The translations under genes were made by a program, and so were the position numbers. From Chloroflexota bacterium (GTDB lineage: Bacteria; Chloroflexota; Limnocylindria; Limnocylindrales; CSP1-4): 6,495 bases of DNA. The DNA lies in NCBI GenBank assembly GCA_025935655.1, contig JAICUV010000198.1, positions 1 through 6,495 on the forward strand, written 5' to 3'. Below, piece by piece: positions 1-5,159 of this stretch (position 1 is its first letter; each line of letters opens with the position of its first letter). A model generated the notes under the pieces. It ran no database searches. It worked only from the letters and a program-made list of their open reading frames with translations, and was not told the origin of the DNA.

Positions 1-21
1 ACCTTTCCCCCGGGGTCGGCG

Positions 22-27
22 TACGAT
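22..27 (+). promoter_or_regulatory. -10 box of a putative leaderless promoter (TACGAT)
   Basis: TACGAT matches the TANNNT -10 consensus and ends 6 bases before the ATG at 34. Transcription would therefore begin at or next to the start codon, and no ribosome-binding site is needed or seen. The -35 region would lie outside the window. A very similar element, TACCAT, stands 7 bases before the urease-type operon, which supports the reading. Confidence 0.4.
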
Positions 28-33
28 CCGACG

Positions 34-138
34 ATGCTGCATCCCGCTGCCGTGTCGACCGCCATCCTGCTCCTCGGCCGCCTCCTCGTGACCGGTGGGC
101 TGGTGGCCCTCGCGGCCCTCGTGCTGCGTCGCCGCTGA
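34..138 (+). CDS. Small single-span membrane peptide (34 aa), or C-terminus of a truncated upstream gene
   Basis: The frame reads MLHPAAVSTAILLLGRLLV and continues TGGLVALAALVL, ending in three arginines. Residues 5-30 are almost wholly hydrophobic, with a single Arg in the middle, so this is one transmembrane helix. Under the positive-inside rule the RRR tail would lie in the cytoplasm. The ATG is preceded by a leaderless-type -10 box. However, the same frame stays open back to base 1, so it could also be the last part of a longer protein whose start lies outside the window. The SUKH-domain gene follows 24 bases after the stop, and the two may be co-transcribed. No family is recognised and no function is assigned. 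Confidence 0.4.
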   Translation: MLHPAAVSTAILLLGRLLVTGGLVALAALVLRRR

Positions 139-162
139 CCGACACCACCCGGGGATCCCGCG

Positions 163-1008
163 ATGACCGAACCGCTCCCGCTCGACGACCTCCTCCCGCG
201 CCTGCGCGCCCGCGCGGCAGACCCCGAACGCCGGACATCCTCCCGCCCCAGCGAGCTGATGGCCGGCGTCCGCACGCTGGACCTGGGCGGGCTCCTCACG
301 ATGGGCCGCTCCCTCGCCGACCAGCTGCGCGGCGTCGTCGCGGCGAACCAGCAGGGCCGGGTCGACCCCGCGGCGAGCGAGGCCGCGCTGGGGATCGAGC
401 GCGCGATGACGACCGCCGCCCCGAGCATCCTGCCCGGACCCGCCGACGACGCCTGGATCGCCACGGTCGAGGGGCGGCTGGGGGTGTCGCTGCCGACCGC
501 GCTCCGGCGCGTGTACGCGGAGGTCGCGGATGACGGGTTCGGTCCGGGTGAGGGCCTCCTGCCGCTCTCGCAGGTCGCGACGCAGTACGAGGAGCTGCGC
601 GCCCCGGGGATGATGCCGCGCGGCCGGTCGTGGCCCGAGGGGCTCCTGCCGCTCGTGTCGATGGACCCAGGCTGGGACTGCGTCGAGGCGGCCACCGGCC
701 GGGTCGTCGCCTACGACCCGGAGGACCTCGACGAGCGGGTGAGCGACCGACGATGGGCCGCCGCCTTCCGCGAGCTCCACCCCACCGTCGAGGCCTGGCT
801 GACGGACTGGGTCGGCTCGAAGACCCAGGCGGAGGTCATGGCGGCACAGCGCGCCAGCATGCAGGCGAACGCCGCGTACATCCACATCCGCAACATCCAG
901 GCGAGCACGCCCGAGCAGCGTGCGCGGCTCGGCCTCACGGACGGGTGGGAGGCGGACATGGCGGCCCGCATGGGTGCGTCGTGGCCGCCGCCCGACGAGG
1001 AGGCCTAG
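163..1008 (+). CDS. SMI1/KNR4 (SUKH) family protein, 281 aa
   Basis: The core at about residues 95-215 fits the SMI1/KNR4 (SUKH) fold. It has an aromatic-led helix with the signature LGVSLPTALRRVYAEVADDG (residues 106-125). A conserved second half follows, with WPEGLLPLVSMDPGWDCVEA (157-176) and then TGRVVAYDP. Family members often serve as immunity proteins against polymorphic or contact-dependent toxins, and others are general protein-binding modules. No toxin gene lies next to it here, so an immunity role is only a possibility. Residues 1-95 form a non-conserved, Ala/Arg-rich extension. Residues 220-270 are a predicted Met/Ala-rich helical tail, which makes the protein longer than a bare SUKH domain (about 130-150 residues). 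The protein is probably cytoplasmic, as no signal peptide is seen. The ATG at 163 is preceded by only a weak purine run (GGGGAT, 8 bases upstream). A 48-base gap separates it from the urease-type operon. Confidence 0.8.
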   Translation: MTEPLPLDDLLPRLRARAADPERRTSSRPSELMAGVRTLDLGGLLTMGRSLADQLRGVVAANQQGRVDPAASEAALGIERAMTTAAPSILPGPADDAWIATVEGRLGVSLPTALRRVYAEVADDGFGPGEGLLPLSQVATQYEELRAPGMMPRGRSWPEGLLPLVSMDPGWDCVEAATGRVVAYDPEDLDERVSDRRWAAAFRELHPTVEAWLTDWVGSKTQAEVMAAQRASMQANAAYIHIRNIQASTPEQRARLGLTDGWEADMAARMGASWPPPDEEA

Positions 1009-1043
1009 CGCCATCGGGGCATCGGACGCGGCGGCCCCCCGGG

Positions 1044-1049
1044 TACCAT
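1044..1049 (+). promoter_or_regulatory. -10 box of a putative leaderless promoter for the urease-type operon (TACCAT)
   Basis: TACCAT lies 7 bases before the ATG at 1057 in an otherwise extremely G+C-rich gap. No Shine-Dalgarno sequence sits between them. This geometry places the transcription start on or next to the A of the ATG, so translation would be leaderless. No convincing -35 hexamer is seen at 16-18 bases upstream. Confidence 0.45.
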
Positions 1050-1056
1050 CGCCGCC

Positions 1057-1671
1057 ATGCGCCTGATTCCGTGGGAGGAGGAGCGACTCGCGGTCTTCGC
1101 GGCCGCGGAGCTCGCGCGCCGGCACCGTGCCGCGGGGCTGCGCCTGAACCATCCCGAGGCCGTGGCGCTGATCGCCGACGCGATGCTGCAGGCCGCGCGG
1201 GCAGGCGGCTCGTATGCGGACGTGGAGGCGGCCGGGCGGGCCGCGGTCGAGCCCGGCGATGTCATGGACGGCGTGCGGGAGCTCGTCGACGACGTGCGCG
1301 TCGAGGTCCTGCTGGGCGACGGTGCGCGTGTCGTGGCGCTCAGGGATCCGCTCGGACGAGGCGGGCCGCCGGACCCGCTCGGCCCGGGGGCCCTGGTCAT
1401 CGCGGACGCCGCCGACGTGGTCGTCAACGATGGCCGCGAGGCGATCGAGCTCGCGGTGACCAGCGAGAGCCGGCGCCGGATCCGGGTCTCCTCGCACTAT
1501 CCCTTCGAGCGCGTGAACCCGCGCCTCGTCTTCGACCGCGAGGCCGCTCGCGGCTTCCGGCTGGACCTGCCCGCCGGTGGATACGCGGGCTGGGAGCCCG
1601 GCGAGACGAAGACCGTGCGCCTGGTCAGGTACGCCGGCACGCCCGACGCCTCGGACGGGCGCGCGCGGTGA
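1057..1671 (+). CDS. ureAB: Urease-type small subunit: fused gamma-beta (UreA-UreB-like), 204 aa
   Basis: Two urease structural domains are joined in one chain. Residues 1-99 match the gamma subunit: LNHPEAVALI (30-39), then VMDGVRELVDDVRVEV and a domain end at RDPLG. Residues 108-192 match the beta subunit: PGALVIADA, then SSHYPFERVNPRLVFDREAA (145-164) and RLDLPAGGYAGWEPGETKTV. A short Gly/Pro linker joins them (100-107). Gamma-beta fusions are known, for example Helicobacter UreA and several actinobacterial ureases. In the nickel enzyme these subunits form the scaffold that packs against the alpha subunit. Two departures from ordinary beta subunits are visible: the usual SHFHFFEVN motif reads SHYPFERVN, and the C-terminal VYGFNGLVNG-type tail is missing, with the chain ending in a hydrophilic stretch after RYAG. 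The gene is preceded by a leaderless-type promoter and overlaps the alpha subunit by 4 bases, which implies translational coupling. Confidence 0.85.
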   Translation: MRLIPWEEERLAVFAAAELARRHRAAGLRLNHPEAVALIADAMLQAARAGGSYADVEAAGRAAVEPGDVMDGVRELVDDVRVEVLLGDGARVVALRDPLGRGGPPDPLGPGALVIADAADVVVNDGREAIELAVTSESRRRIRVSSHYPFERVNPRLVFDREAARGFRLDLPAGGYAGWEPGETKTVRLVRYAGTPDASDGRAR

Positions 1672-3395
1672 GCCGCCTCACCGCCGAGGAATACCGGCTG
1701 CGCTATGGGGCGACGGCGGGCGACCGCGTCCGCCTCGGTGACACGGACCTGTGGGTGCGCGTCGGGGAGGACCGCACGGCGCGCGGCGACGAGCCGGTCT
1801 GGGGTTACGCGAAGAACCTGCGCTCGCGGATGGCCCAGTGGGACGGCGCGTCGGGGCCGTCGGAGCTCGACGTCGTGCTGACCGGCGCACTCGTCATCGA
1901 CCCGGTCATCGGCGTCGTCAAGGCGGACATCGGGATCAAGGACGGACGGATCGCCGGGATCGGGCGGTCGGGGAGCCCGGCGATCAGCGACGGCATCGAC
2001 CTCGTCATCGGGCCGCACACGAAGTCGTACATGGCGTACGGGCTCATCGCGACGCCGGGCGGCGTGGACTCGCACGTCCACACGATCACGCCCGAGCTCC
2101 TGGCGCCCGCGCTGTCGGGCGGCGTGACGACGTTCATCACGGCGGGGTTCGAGGAGCCGCCGTTCGCGATGGAGCGGGTCTTCGCGGGGATGGAGGCGTG
2201 GCCGATCAACATCGGCATGCAGGCGGGTGCGCGGGCGACCGACGAGGGGCATCTCGACGAGCTCGTGGCCGCGGGCGCGCTGGGGTTCAAGATCCACGAG
2301 GACAACGGCGCCTACCCGGAGCTCGTCGACTGGGTGCTGCGCTACGCGGACGCGCGCGACCTCTCGGTCTCGCTCCACACGGACGGCCTCCACGAGAGCG
2401 CCGAGCTCGAGGACACGGTCGCGGCGATCGCCGGGCGCACCGTGCACGCCTACCACGTGGAAGGAACGGGGGGCGGGCACGTCCCCGACCTGCTGGGCCT
2501 CGTCCGGGAGCCGTCGATCCTCTGCTCCTCGACCACGCCGACGCTCCCGTTCGGGGTCCACACCGCCGTCGAGCACGTGCCGATGACCGTGCTCAACCAC
2601 GGCCTGTCGTGGGCGATCCCCGAGGACCTGGCCCTGGTCCGGGAGCGGGTGCTCGAGGCGCGGATGGCGGCCGAGGGCCCGCTCCACGAGCTGGGGGCGA
2701 TCTCGATCATCAACTCCGACTCGCAGGGAATGGGCCGGATCGGCGAGACGCTGCGGCGGACGTTCCAGCTGGCGCACGTGATGAAGGCGTGGCGGCGGTC
2801 GGGCGCGGCGGACGGCGTCGCCGGGCTGCCCGACGATCCCGGGCTGCGGGACCCCGACGACCGCGACGACACGGCACGGGTGCTGCGCTACCTCGCGAAG
2901 GCGACGATCGAGCCCGCAATCACGCACGGGATCGCGGACCACGTGGGATCGCTCCAGCCGGGCCGCCTTGCGGACGTGGTGCTGTGGAAGCCCGGGTTCT
3001 TCGGCGTCAAGCCGGAGTGGGTGTTCAAGGGTGGGTTCCCGGCCTGGGGACCGCTCGGCGAGGGCAACGCCTCGGTCGAGCGCGCCGAGCCGACGCGGTA
3101 TCGAGCGGACTGGGCGGGCGTCTCGACGGCGGCGGCGCGTGTGTCGGCGACGTTCGTGTCGGCTCGCCTCACCGCCGCCGAGGTCGCCGCGTTCCGCGAC
3201 CGGACGGGGACGCGGCGGACCATCCTGCCCGCGTCGGGCATGCGCGGCCTGACGCGGTCCTCGCTCGTGCACAACCGTGCGACGGCGGCCGTGGACATCG
3301 ACCTCGGCACGGGCGCGGTGTCGCTGGGCGGGGTGCCGCTCGCCGTCGAGCCGGTCGCGGAGGTGCCGCTCAGCCGGCGCTACCTGTTGCGCTGA
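1668..3395 (+). CDS. ureC: Urease alpha-type catalytic subunit, divergent substrate pocket (575 aa)
   Basis: This is a nickel-dependent amidohydrolase of the urease alpha family. The GTG at 1668 overlaps the stop of the small-subunit gene (GTGA) and gives 575 residues, close to the usual length of about 570. The N-terminal motif YRLRYGATAGDRVRLGDTDL is typical. All metal ligands are present: His136 and His138 (HVH), Lys208 (the carbamylated Lys, in FKIHED), His237 (LHTD), His263 (YHVEG) and Asp351 (SDSQ). His210, the general acid His311 and Arg327 are also present. Spacing from Lys208 to Asp351 equals that of Klebsiella UreC. The urea-contacting positions differ: Cys319 is Asn310, Ala363 is Gly354, and the GTGPAxGTxATTxTPG loop containing Ala167 is replaced by a stretch 11 residues shorter (about 156-168). 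The C-terminus (KPGFFGVKPEWVFKGGFPAW, RRYLLR) is classical. No maturation genes lie downstream. Membership of the family is certain; activity on urea is not. Confidence 0.88.
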   Translation: MSRLTAEEYRLRYGATAGDRVRLGDTDLWVRVGEDRTARGDEPVWGYAKNLRSRMAQWDGASGPSELDVVLTGALVIDPVIGVVKADIGIKDGRIAGIGRSGSPAISDGIDLVIGPHTKSYMAYGLIATPGGVDSHVHTITPELLAPALSGGVTTFITAGFEEPPFAMERVFAGMEAWPINIGMQAGARATDEGHLDELVAAGALGFKIHEDNGAYPELVDWVLRYADARDLSVSLHTDGLHESAELEDTVAAIAGRTVHAYHVEGTGGGHVPDLLGLVREPSILCSSTTPTLPFGVHTAVEHVPMTVLNHGLSWAIPEDLALVRERVLEARMAAEGPLHELGAISIINSDSQGMGRIGETLRRTFQLAHVMKAWRRSGAADGVAGLPDDPGLRDPDDRDDTARVLRYLAKATIEPAITHGIADHVGSLQPGRLADVVLWKPGFFGVKPEWVFKGGFPAWGPLGEGNASVERAEPTRYRADWAGVSTAAARVSATFVSARLTAAEVAAFRDRTGTRRTILPASGMRGLTRSSLVHNRATAAVDIDLGTGAVSLGGVPLAVEPVAEVPLSRRYLLR

Positions 3396-3404
3396 ACGCG
3401 GCTC

Positions 3405-4457
3405 CTACCAGAGGTCCCCGACCGTGTAGCCCTCCGGGAACGGGTCCGTCGGATCGACGACATAGGACGCGAACCCCGTGATCCAGGCAGTCCCCGTGAT
3501 CGTGGGCACGACGGCGGTCCGCTCTCCGATCCGCGTCTCCTCCACCAGCCGCCCCGTGAACACCGTGCCCAGGATCCCCTCGTGGCGGAAGTCCTCGTCC
3601 AGCCCGAGCCGTCCCCTGGCATGGAGGACGGCCATCTTGGCGCACGTCCCCGTCCCGCACGGCGACCGGTCGATGACCCCGGTCCACGTCGACGGGCGCG
3701 ACCAGTCCAGCTCGCCGGTCGAGACCGTGACCACGTTGCGCCACGAGTTCCCCGGGTCGTGCGCCGGCCCGGAGAGCTGCCCGATGGTGATCCCGGCGAA
3801 GCCGGGCTGCTCCGGGTGGACGACCGGCAGCTGCTCGGCCGCGGCCGCCTTGATCATCTCGGTGACCCGGGTGATGTCGCGGCCCTCGTCGGGGACCAGG
3901 CGGAACCCGAGCGCCTCGGCGTCGGCGATGACGTAGAACATGCCGCCGTACGCCACGTCCACGACGATCGTCCCGAGCTGCGGCACCTCGATCGGCGTGT
4001 CCAGGTGCGTCGCGAACGCCGGCACGTTGCGGAACGTGACGCCGGTGACCTTGCCGCCCTCGCAGGTGGCCCGGATGCGGATCAGCCCCGCCGGCGCCTC
4101 CAGCACGATCTCGGTCACGGGCTCGGTCATCGGGAGGATCCCGGTCTCGAGCAGCGTCGTCGCGACGCAGATCGTGTTGGTGCCCGACATCCCGGGGTAC
4201 TCGACCTGCTCCATGATCACGTACCCGGCGTCCGCGTCCGGGTGGGTGGGGGGCAGGATCACGTTCGCGCACAGGGCCGGGTACCCCCGCGGCTCTCGGA
4301 GCATGACGCGTCGCAGCTCGTCACCGTGCTCGGCGAGGTGGCGCATCTTCTCGAACATCGTGGCGCCGGGGACGTCGAGCACGCCCCCGACGATGACGCG
4401 CCCCGGCTCCCCCGCCGCGTGGGCATCGACCGCCTGGAGCATCCGCGCGAGCCGCAT
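3405..4457 (-). CDS. Proline racemase superfamily enzyme, Ser/Cys type (hydroxyproline epimerase or dehydratase-like), 350 aa
   Basis: The family fold and length (about 310-350 residues) are clear. The protein opens with the usual VDAHAAGEP motif (10-18) and carries the second catalytic motif IDRSPCGTGTCAK (262-274), with Cys267 and Asp263 in place. The first catalytic motif, CGHG in racemases, here reads MSGTNT (90-95), so the first acid/base Cys is Ser91. In this superfamily two catalytic Cys residues go with proline racemase and 4-hydroxyproline 2-epimerase. Replacing the first by Thr goes with trans-3-hydroxy-L-proline dehydratase. The Ser/Cys subgroup has been assigned variously, so the substrate is left open; some hydroxyproline-related reaction is most likely. 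The protein should be cytosolic, as no signal is seen. The ATG at 4457 follows a good ribosome-binding site. It starts 41 bases after smpB, so the two probably share a transcript. It converges on the urease-type gene. Confidence 0.85.
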   Translation of the reverse strand: MRLARMLQAVDAHAAGEPGRVIVGGVLDVPGATMFEKMRHLAEHGDELRRVMLREPRGYPALCANVILPPTHPDADAGYVIMEQVEYPGMSGTNTICVATTLLETGILPMTEPVTEIVLEAPAGLIRIRATCEGGKVTGVTFRNVPAFATHLDTPIEVPQLGTIVVDVAYGGMFYVIADAEALGFRLVPDEGRDITRVTEMIKAAAAEQLPVVHPEQPGFAGITIGQLSGPAHDPGNSWRNVVTVSTGELDWSRPSTWTGVIDRSPCGTGTCAKMAVLHARGRLGLDEDFRHEGILGTVFTGRLVEETRIGERTAVVPTITGTAWITGFASYVVDPTDPFPEGYTVGDLW

Positions 4458-4466
4458 CGAGCACCA

Positions 4467-4472
4467 CCCTCC
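4467..4472 (-). promoter_or_regulatory. Ribosome-binding site GGAGGG of the proline racemase-type gene
   Basis: On the minus strand GGAGGG stands 9 bases before the ATG at 4457. It fixes this start rather than the in-frame codons upstream, where the reading frame continues open through smpB in another frame. It also shows that this gene, unlike the plus-strand operon, uses Shine-Dalgarno initiation. Confidence 0.65.
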
Positions 4473-4476
4473 GTCC

Positions 4477-4495
4477 CCCGGCGATCCGCGCCGGG
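4477..4495 (-). other. Intergenic stem-loop between smpB and the racemase-type gene
   Basis: CCCGGCG and CGCCGGG form a perfect 7-pair G+C stem with a 5-base loop. It lies 3 bases after the smpB stop codon and 4 bases before the ribosome-binding site of the next gene. There is no T-run, so it is not a standard intrinsic terminator. It might reduce read-through, act as an RNA processing or stabilising element, or be a chance product of high G+C. Confidence 0.4.
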
Positions 4496-4498
4496 ATG

Positions 4499-4960
4499 TC
4501 AGCCCTTCCGGGCGTCCGCCACCTGGCGCTCCATGTCCCGCTTCGCGTCCCGCTCCGCGATCTCGCGGCGCCGGTCCCACGTCTGCTTGCCGCGCGCCAG
4601 GCCGAGGCTCAGCTTTGCCTTGCCGGCGTCGTTGATGTAGATCGCCAGCGGCACCAGCGTCAGGCCCTTGGCCTTCGTCTTGCCCAGCAGCTCGTCGATC
4701 TCGTGACGGTGGAGGAGCAGCTTGCGGGCGCGCTTGGGCTCGTGGTTGAAGCGGACGTCCGCGGACTCCCACGGCGCGATGTGGAGCCCGATGATCCAGG
4801 CCTCGTCGCGCTCGATCCGCGCATACGCATCGGCCAGGCTCACCTTGTGGGCCCGGACGCTCTTGATCTCGGTGCCGCGCAGCACGATGCCGGCCTCGAA
4901 GGTGTCCTCGATGCTGTACTCGTGGTGGGCCCGTCGGTTCTGGGCGATGGTCTCGCCCAT
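4499..4960 (-). CDS. smpB: SsrA (tmRNA)-binding protein SmpB, 153 aa
   Basis: SmpB binds tmRNA and delivers it to ribosomes stalled on messages without a stop codon, so that the nascent peptide is tagged and the ribosome freed. The whole family pattern is present: IAQNRRAHHEYSIEDTFEAG (residues 5-24), GTEIKSVRA, the middle motif FNHEPKRARKLLLHRHEIDE, KGLTLVPLAIYIN, and the basic C-terminal tail with RDAKRDMERQ. That tail is the part that enters the empty mRNA channel. The length matches the family (about 150-160). The start at 4960 is chosen because residues from there match SmpB and AGGAG lies 6 bases upstream; the same frame is open for another 56 codons upstream, but that part has no SmpB character and covers the leader hairpin. 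No tmRNA gene is seen in the window. The probable promoter is at 5172-5201, leaving a long leader of about 200 bases. Confidence 0.97.
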   Translation of the reverse strand: MGETIAQNRRAHHEYSIEDTFEAGIVLRGTEIKSVRAHKVSLADAYARIERDEAWIIGLHIAPWESADVRFNHEPKRARKLLLHRHEIDELLGKTKAKGLTLVPLAIYINDAGKAKLSLGLARGKQTWDRRREIAERDAKRDMERQVADARKG

Positions 4961-4966
4961 GGAGTG

Positions 4967-4971
4967 CTCCT
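4967..4971 (-). promoter_or_regulatory. smpB: Ribosome-binding site AGGAG of smpB
   Basis: AGGAG on the minus strand is 6 bases before the ATG at 4960, within GAGAGGAGC. It decides between this start and longer in-frame extensions reaching back to 5128. Confidence 0.7.
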
Positions 4972-5028
4972 CTCGTGGGGGTCCTGCGGCGGTGGGTGGG
5001 CCGCGCGGGACCGAGTGTGCCAGACGCA

Positions 5029-5060
5029 CGAACGCCGGCCCATCGCTGGACCGGCGTTCG
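5029..5060 (-). other. Strong hairpin in the smpB leader (attenuator-like)
   Basis: In the minus-strand RNA, CGAACGCCGGUCC pairs with GGGCCGGCGUUCG across a 6-base loop (AGCGAU), giving a 13-pair stem with one G-U pair. On the plus strand the same position is a C-A mismatch, so the full stem exists only in the smpB transcript. It lies 32 bases beyond the stop codon of the Cys-rich leader peptide and about 70 bases before smpB. No U-tract follows, so it is not a canonical Rho-independent terminator. It could still pause or end transcription in this high-GC lineage, or shape the leader. Confidence 0.6.
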
Positions 5061-5091
5061 AATGCTACCGACCACCCGGCCGGGACCGACT

Positions 5092-5142
5092 CTAGAGGCC
5101 GGACTCCGCCGAGGTGGTGCAGCAACAACTACTGTCGATCAC
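5092..5142 (-). CDS. Putative 16-residue Cys-rich leader peptide upstream of smpB
   Basis: A GTG at 5142 opens a short frame, MIDSSCCCTTSAESGL, closed by TAG. GGAGG lies 9 bases upstream inside a perfect 12-base match to the 16S rRNA 3' end, and a sigma-70-like promoter lies just before it, so the signals around the frame are much stronger than chance would give for so small a frame. Three successive Cys codons (TGT TGC TGC), preceded by two Ser and followed by two Thr, make a tract that would be sensitive to the supply of charged tRNA-Cys. Polycysteine leader peptides that control downstream genes by attenuation are known in mycobacteria. A Ser/Cys/Thr core also recalls ribosomally made modified peptides, but no modification enzyme is seen and 16 residues leaves little room for a leader sequence. 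An alternative ATG at 5149 is too close to the ribosome-binding site and gives only 6 residues. Confidence 0.5.
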   Translation of the reverse strand: MIDSSCCCTTSAESGL

Positions 5143-5155
5143 TGCACATCACCTC
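5111..5155 (-). promoter_or_regulatory. Stem-loop sequestering the leader-peptide ribosome-binding site
   Basis: In the minus-strand RNA, GAGGUG (5155-5150) pairs with CACCUC (5116-5111), and GUGCAG (5147-5142) pairs with CUGCAC (5122-5117). A 2-base bulge separates the two helices and a 19-base loop closes the hairpin. The stem hides the core of the ribosome-binding site and the first base of the GTG start. Its 3' arm contains the last of the three Cys codons and the two Thr codons. A ribosome translating or stalled at the Cys codons would keep this stem open. This is seen directly in the sequence; the regulatory role is inferred. Confidence 0.5.
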
Positions 5156-5159
5156 CTTT
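5148..5159 (-). promoter_or_regulatory. Extended Shine-Dalgarno sequence, AAAGGAGGTGAT
   Basis: These 12 bases are the exact complement of the universal 16S rRNA 3' end (AUCACCUCCUUU). It is far stronger than the other ribosome-binding sites in the window (AGGAG, GGAGGG). It is placed for the GTG at 5142, 9 bases from the GGAGG core, and not for smpB, which has its own site about 180 bases further on. Confidence 0.7.

Noticed and set aside
630..1667. Upstream in-frame extension of the alpha-type subunit (921 aa)
   Set aside because: The extension overlaps the SUKH gene and the small subunit in another frame and is low-complexity; family similarity starts right after the GTG at 1668.
1497..3272. 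Long minus-strand reading frame of 591 codons opposite the urease-type gene
   Set aside because: It is the antisense shadow expected at high G+C: Arg/His/Pro/Asp-rich, with no recognisable motif, while the plus strand encodes a clear family member.
1751..3481. Other long plus-strand frame overlapping the urease-type gene
   Set aside because: Its translation is almost entirely Arg, Gly, Ala and Pro, as expected for an off-frame reading of GC-rich coding DNA.
5029..5060. Rho-independent terminator of the peptidase gene
   Set aside because: It has a strong stem but no T-run after it on either strand, and lies about 180 bases past the peptidase stop and downstream of a new promoter.
5075..5084. 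CCCGGCCGGG perfect palindrome in the smpB leader
   Set aside because: Without a loop it cannot form a hairpin of its own, and 10-bp G+C palindromes are common at this composition. It may compete weakly with the larger hairpin, but nothing firm supports this.
4499..5128. Longer SmpB reading frame starting at 5128 (209 aa)
   Set aside because: The extra 56 residues lack SmpB similarity, run through the leader hairpin, and the ATG at 4960 has its own AGGAG and begins the conserved sequence.
5148..5159. 3' end of a 16S rRNA gene on the plus strand (ATCACCTCCTTT)
   Set aside because: Only these 12 bases match; the preceding 16S helix 45 sequence is absent. On the minus strand it is correctly placed as a ribosome-binding site.
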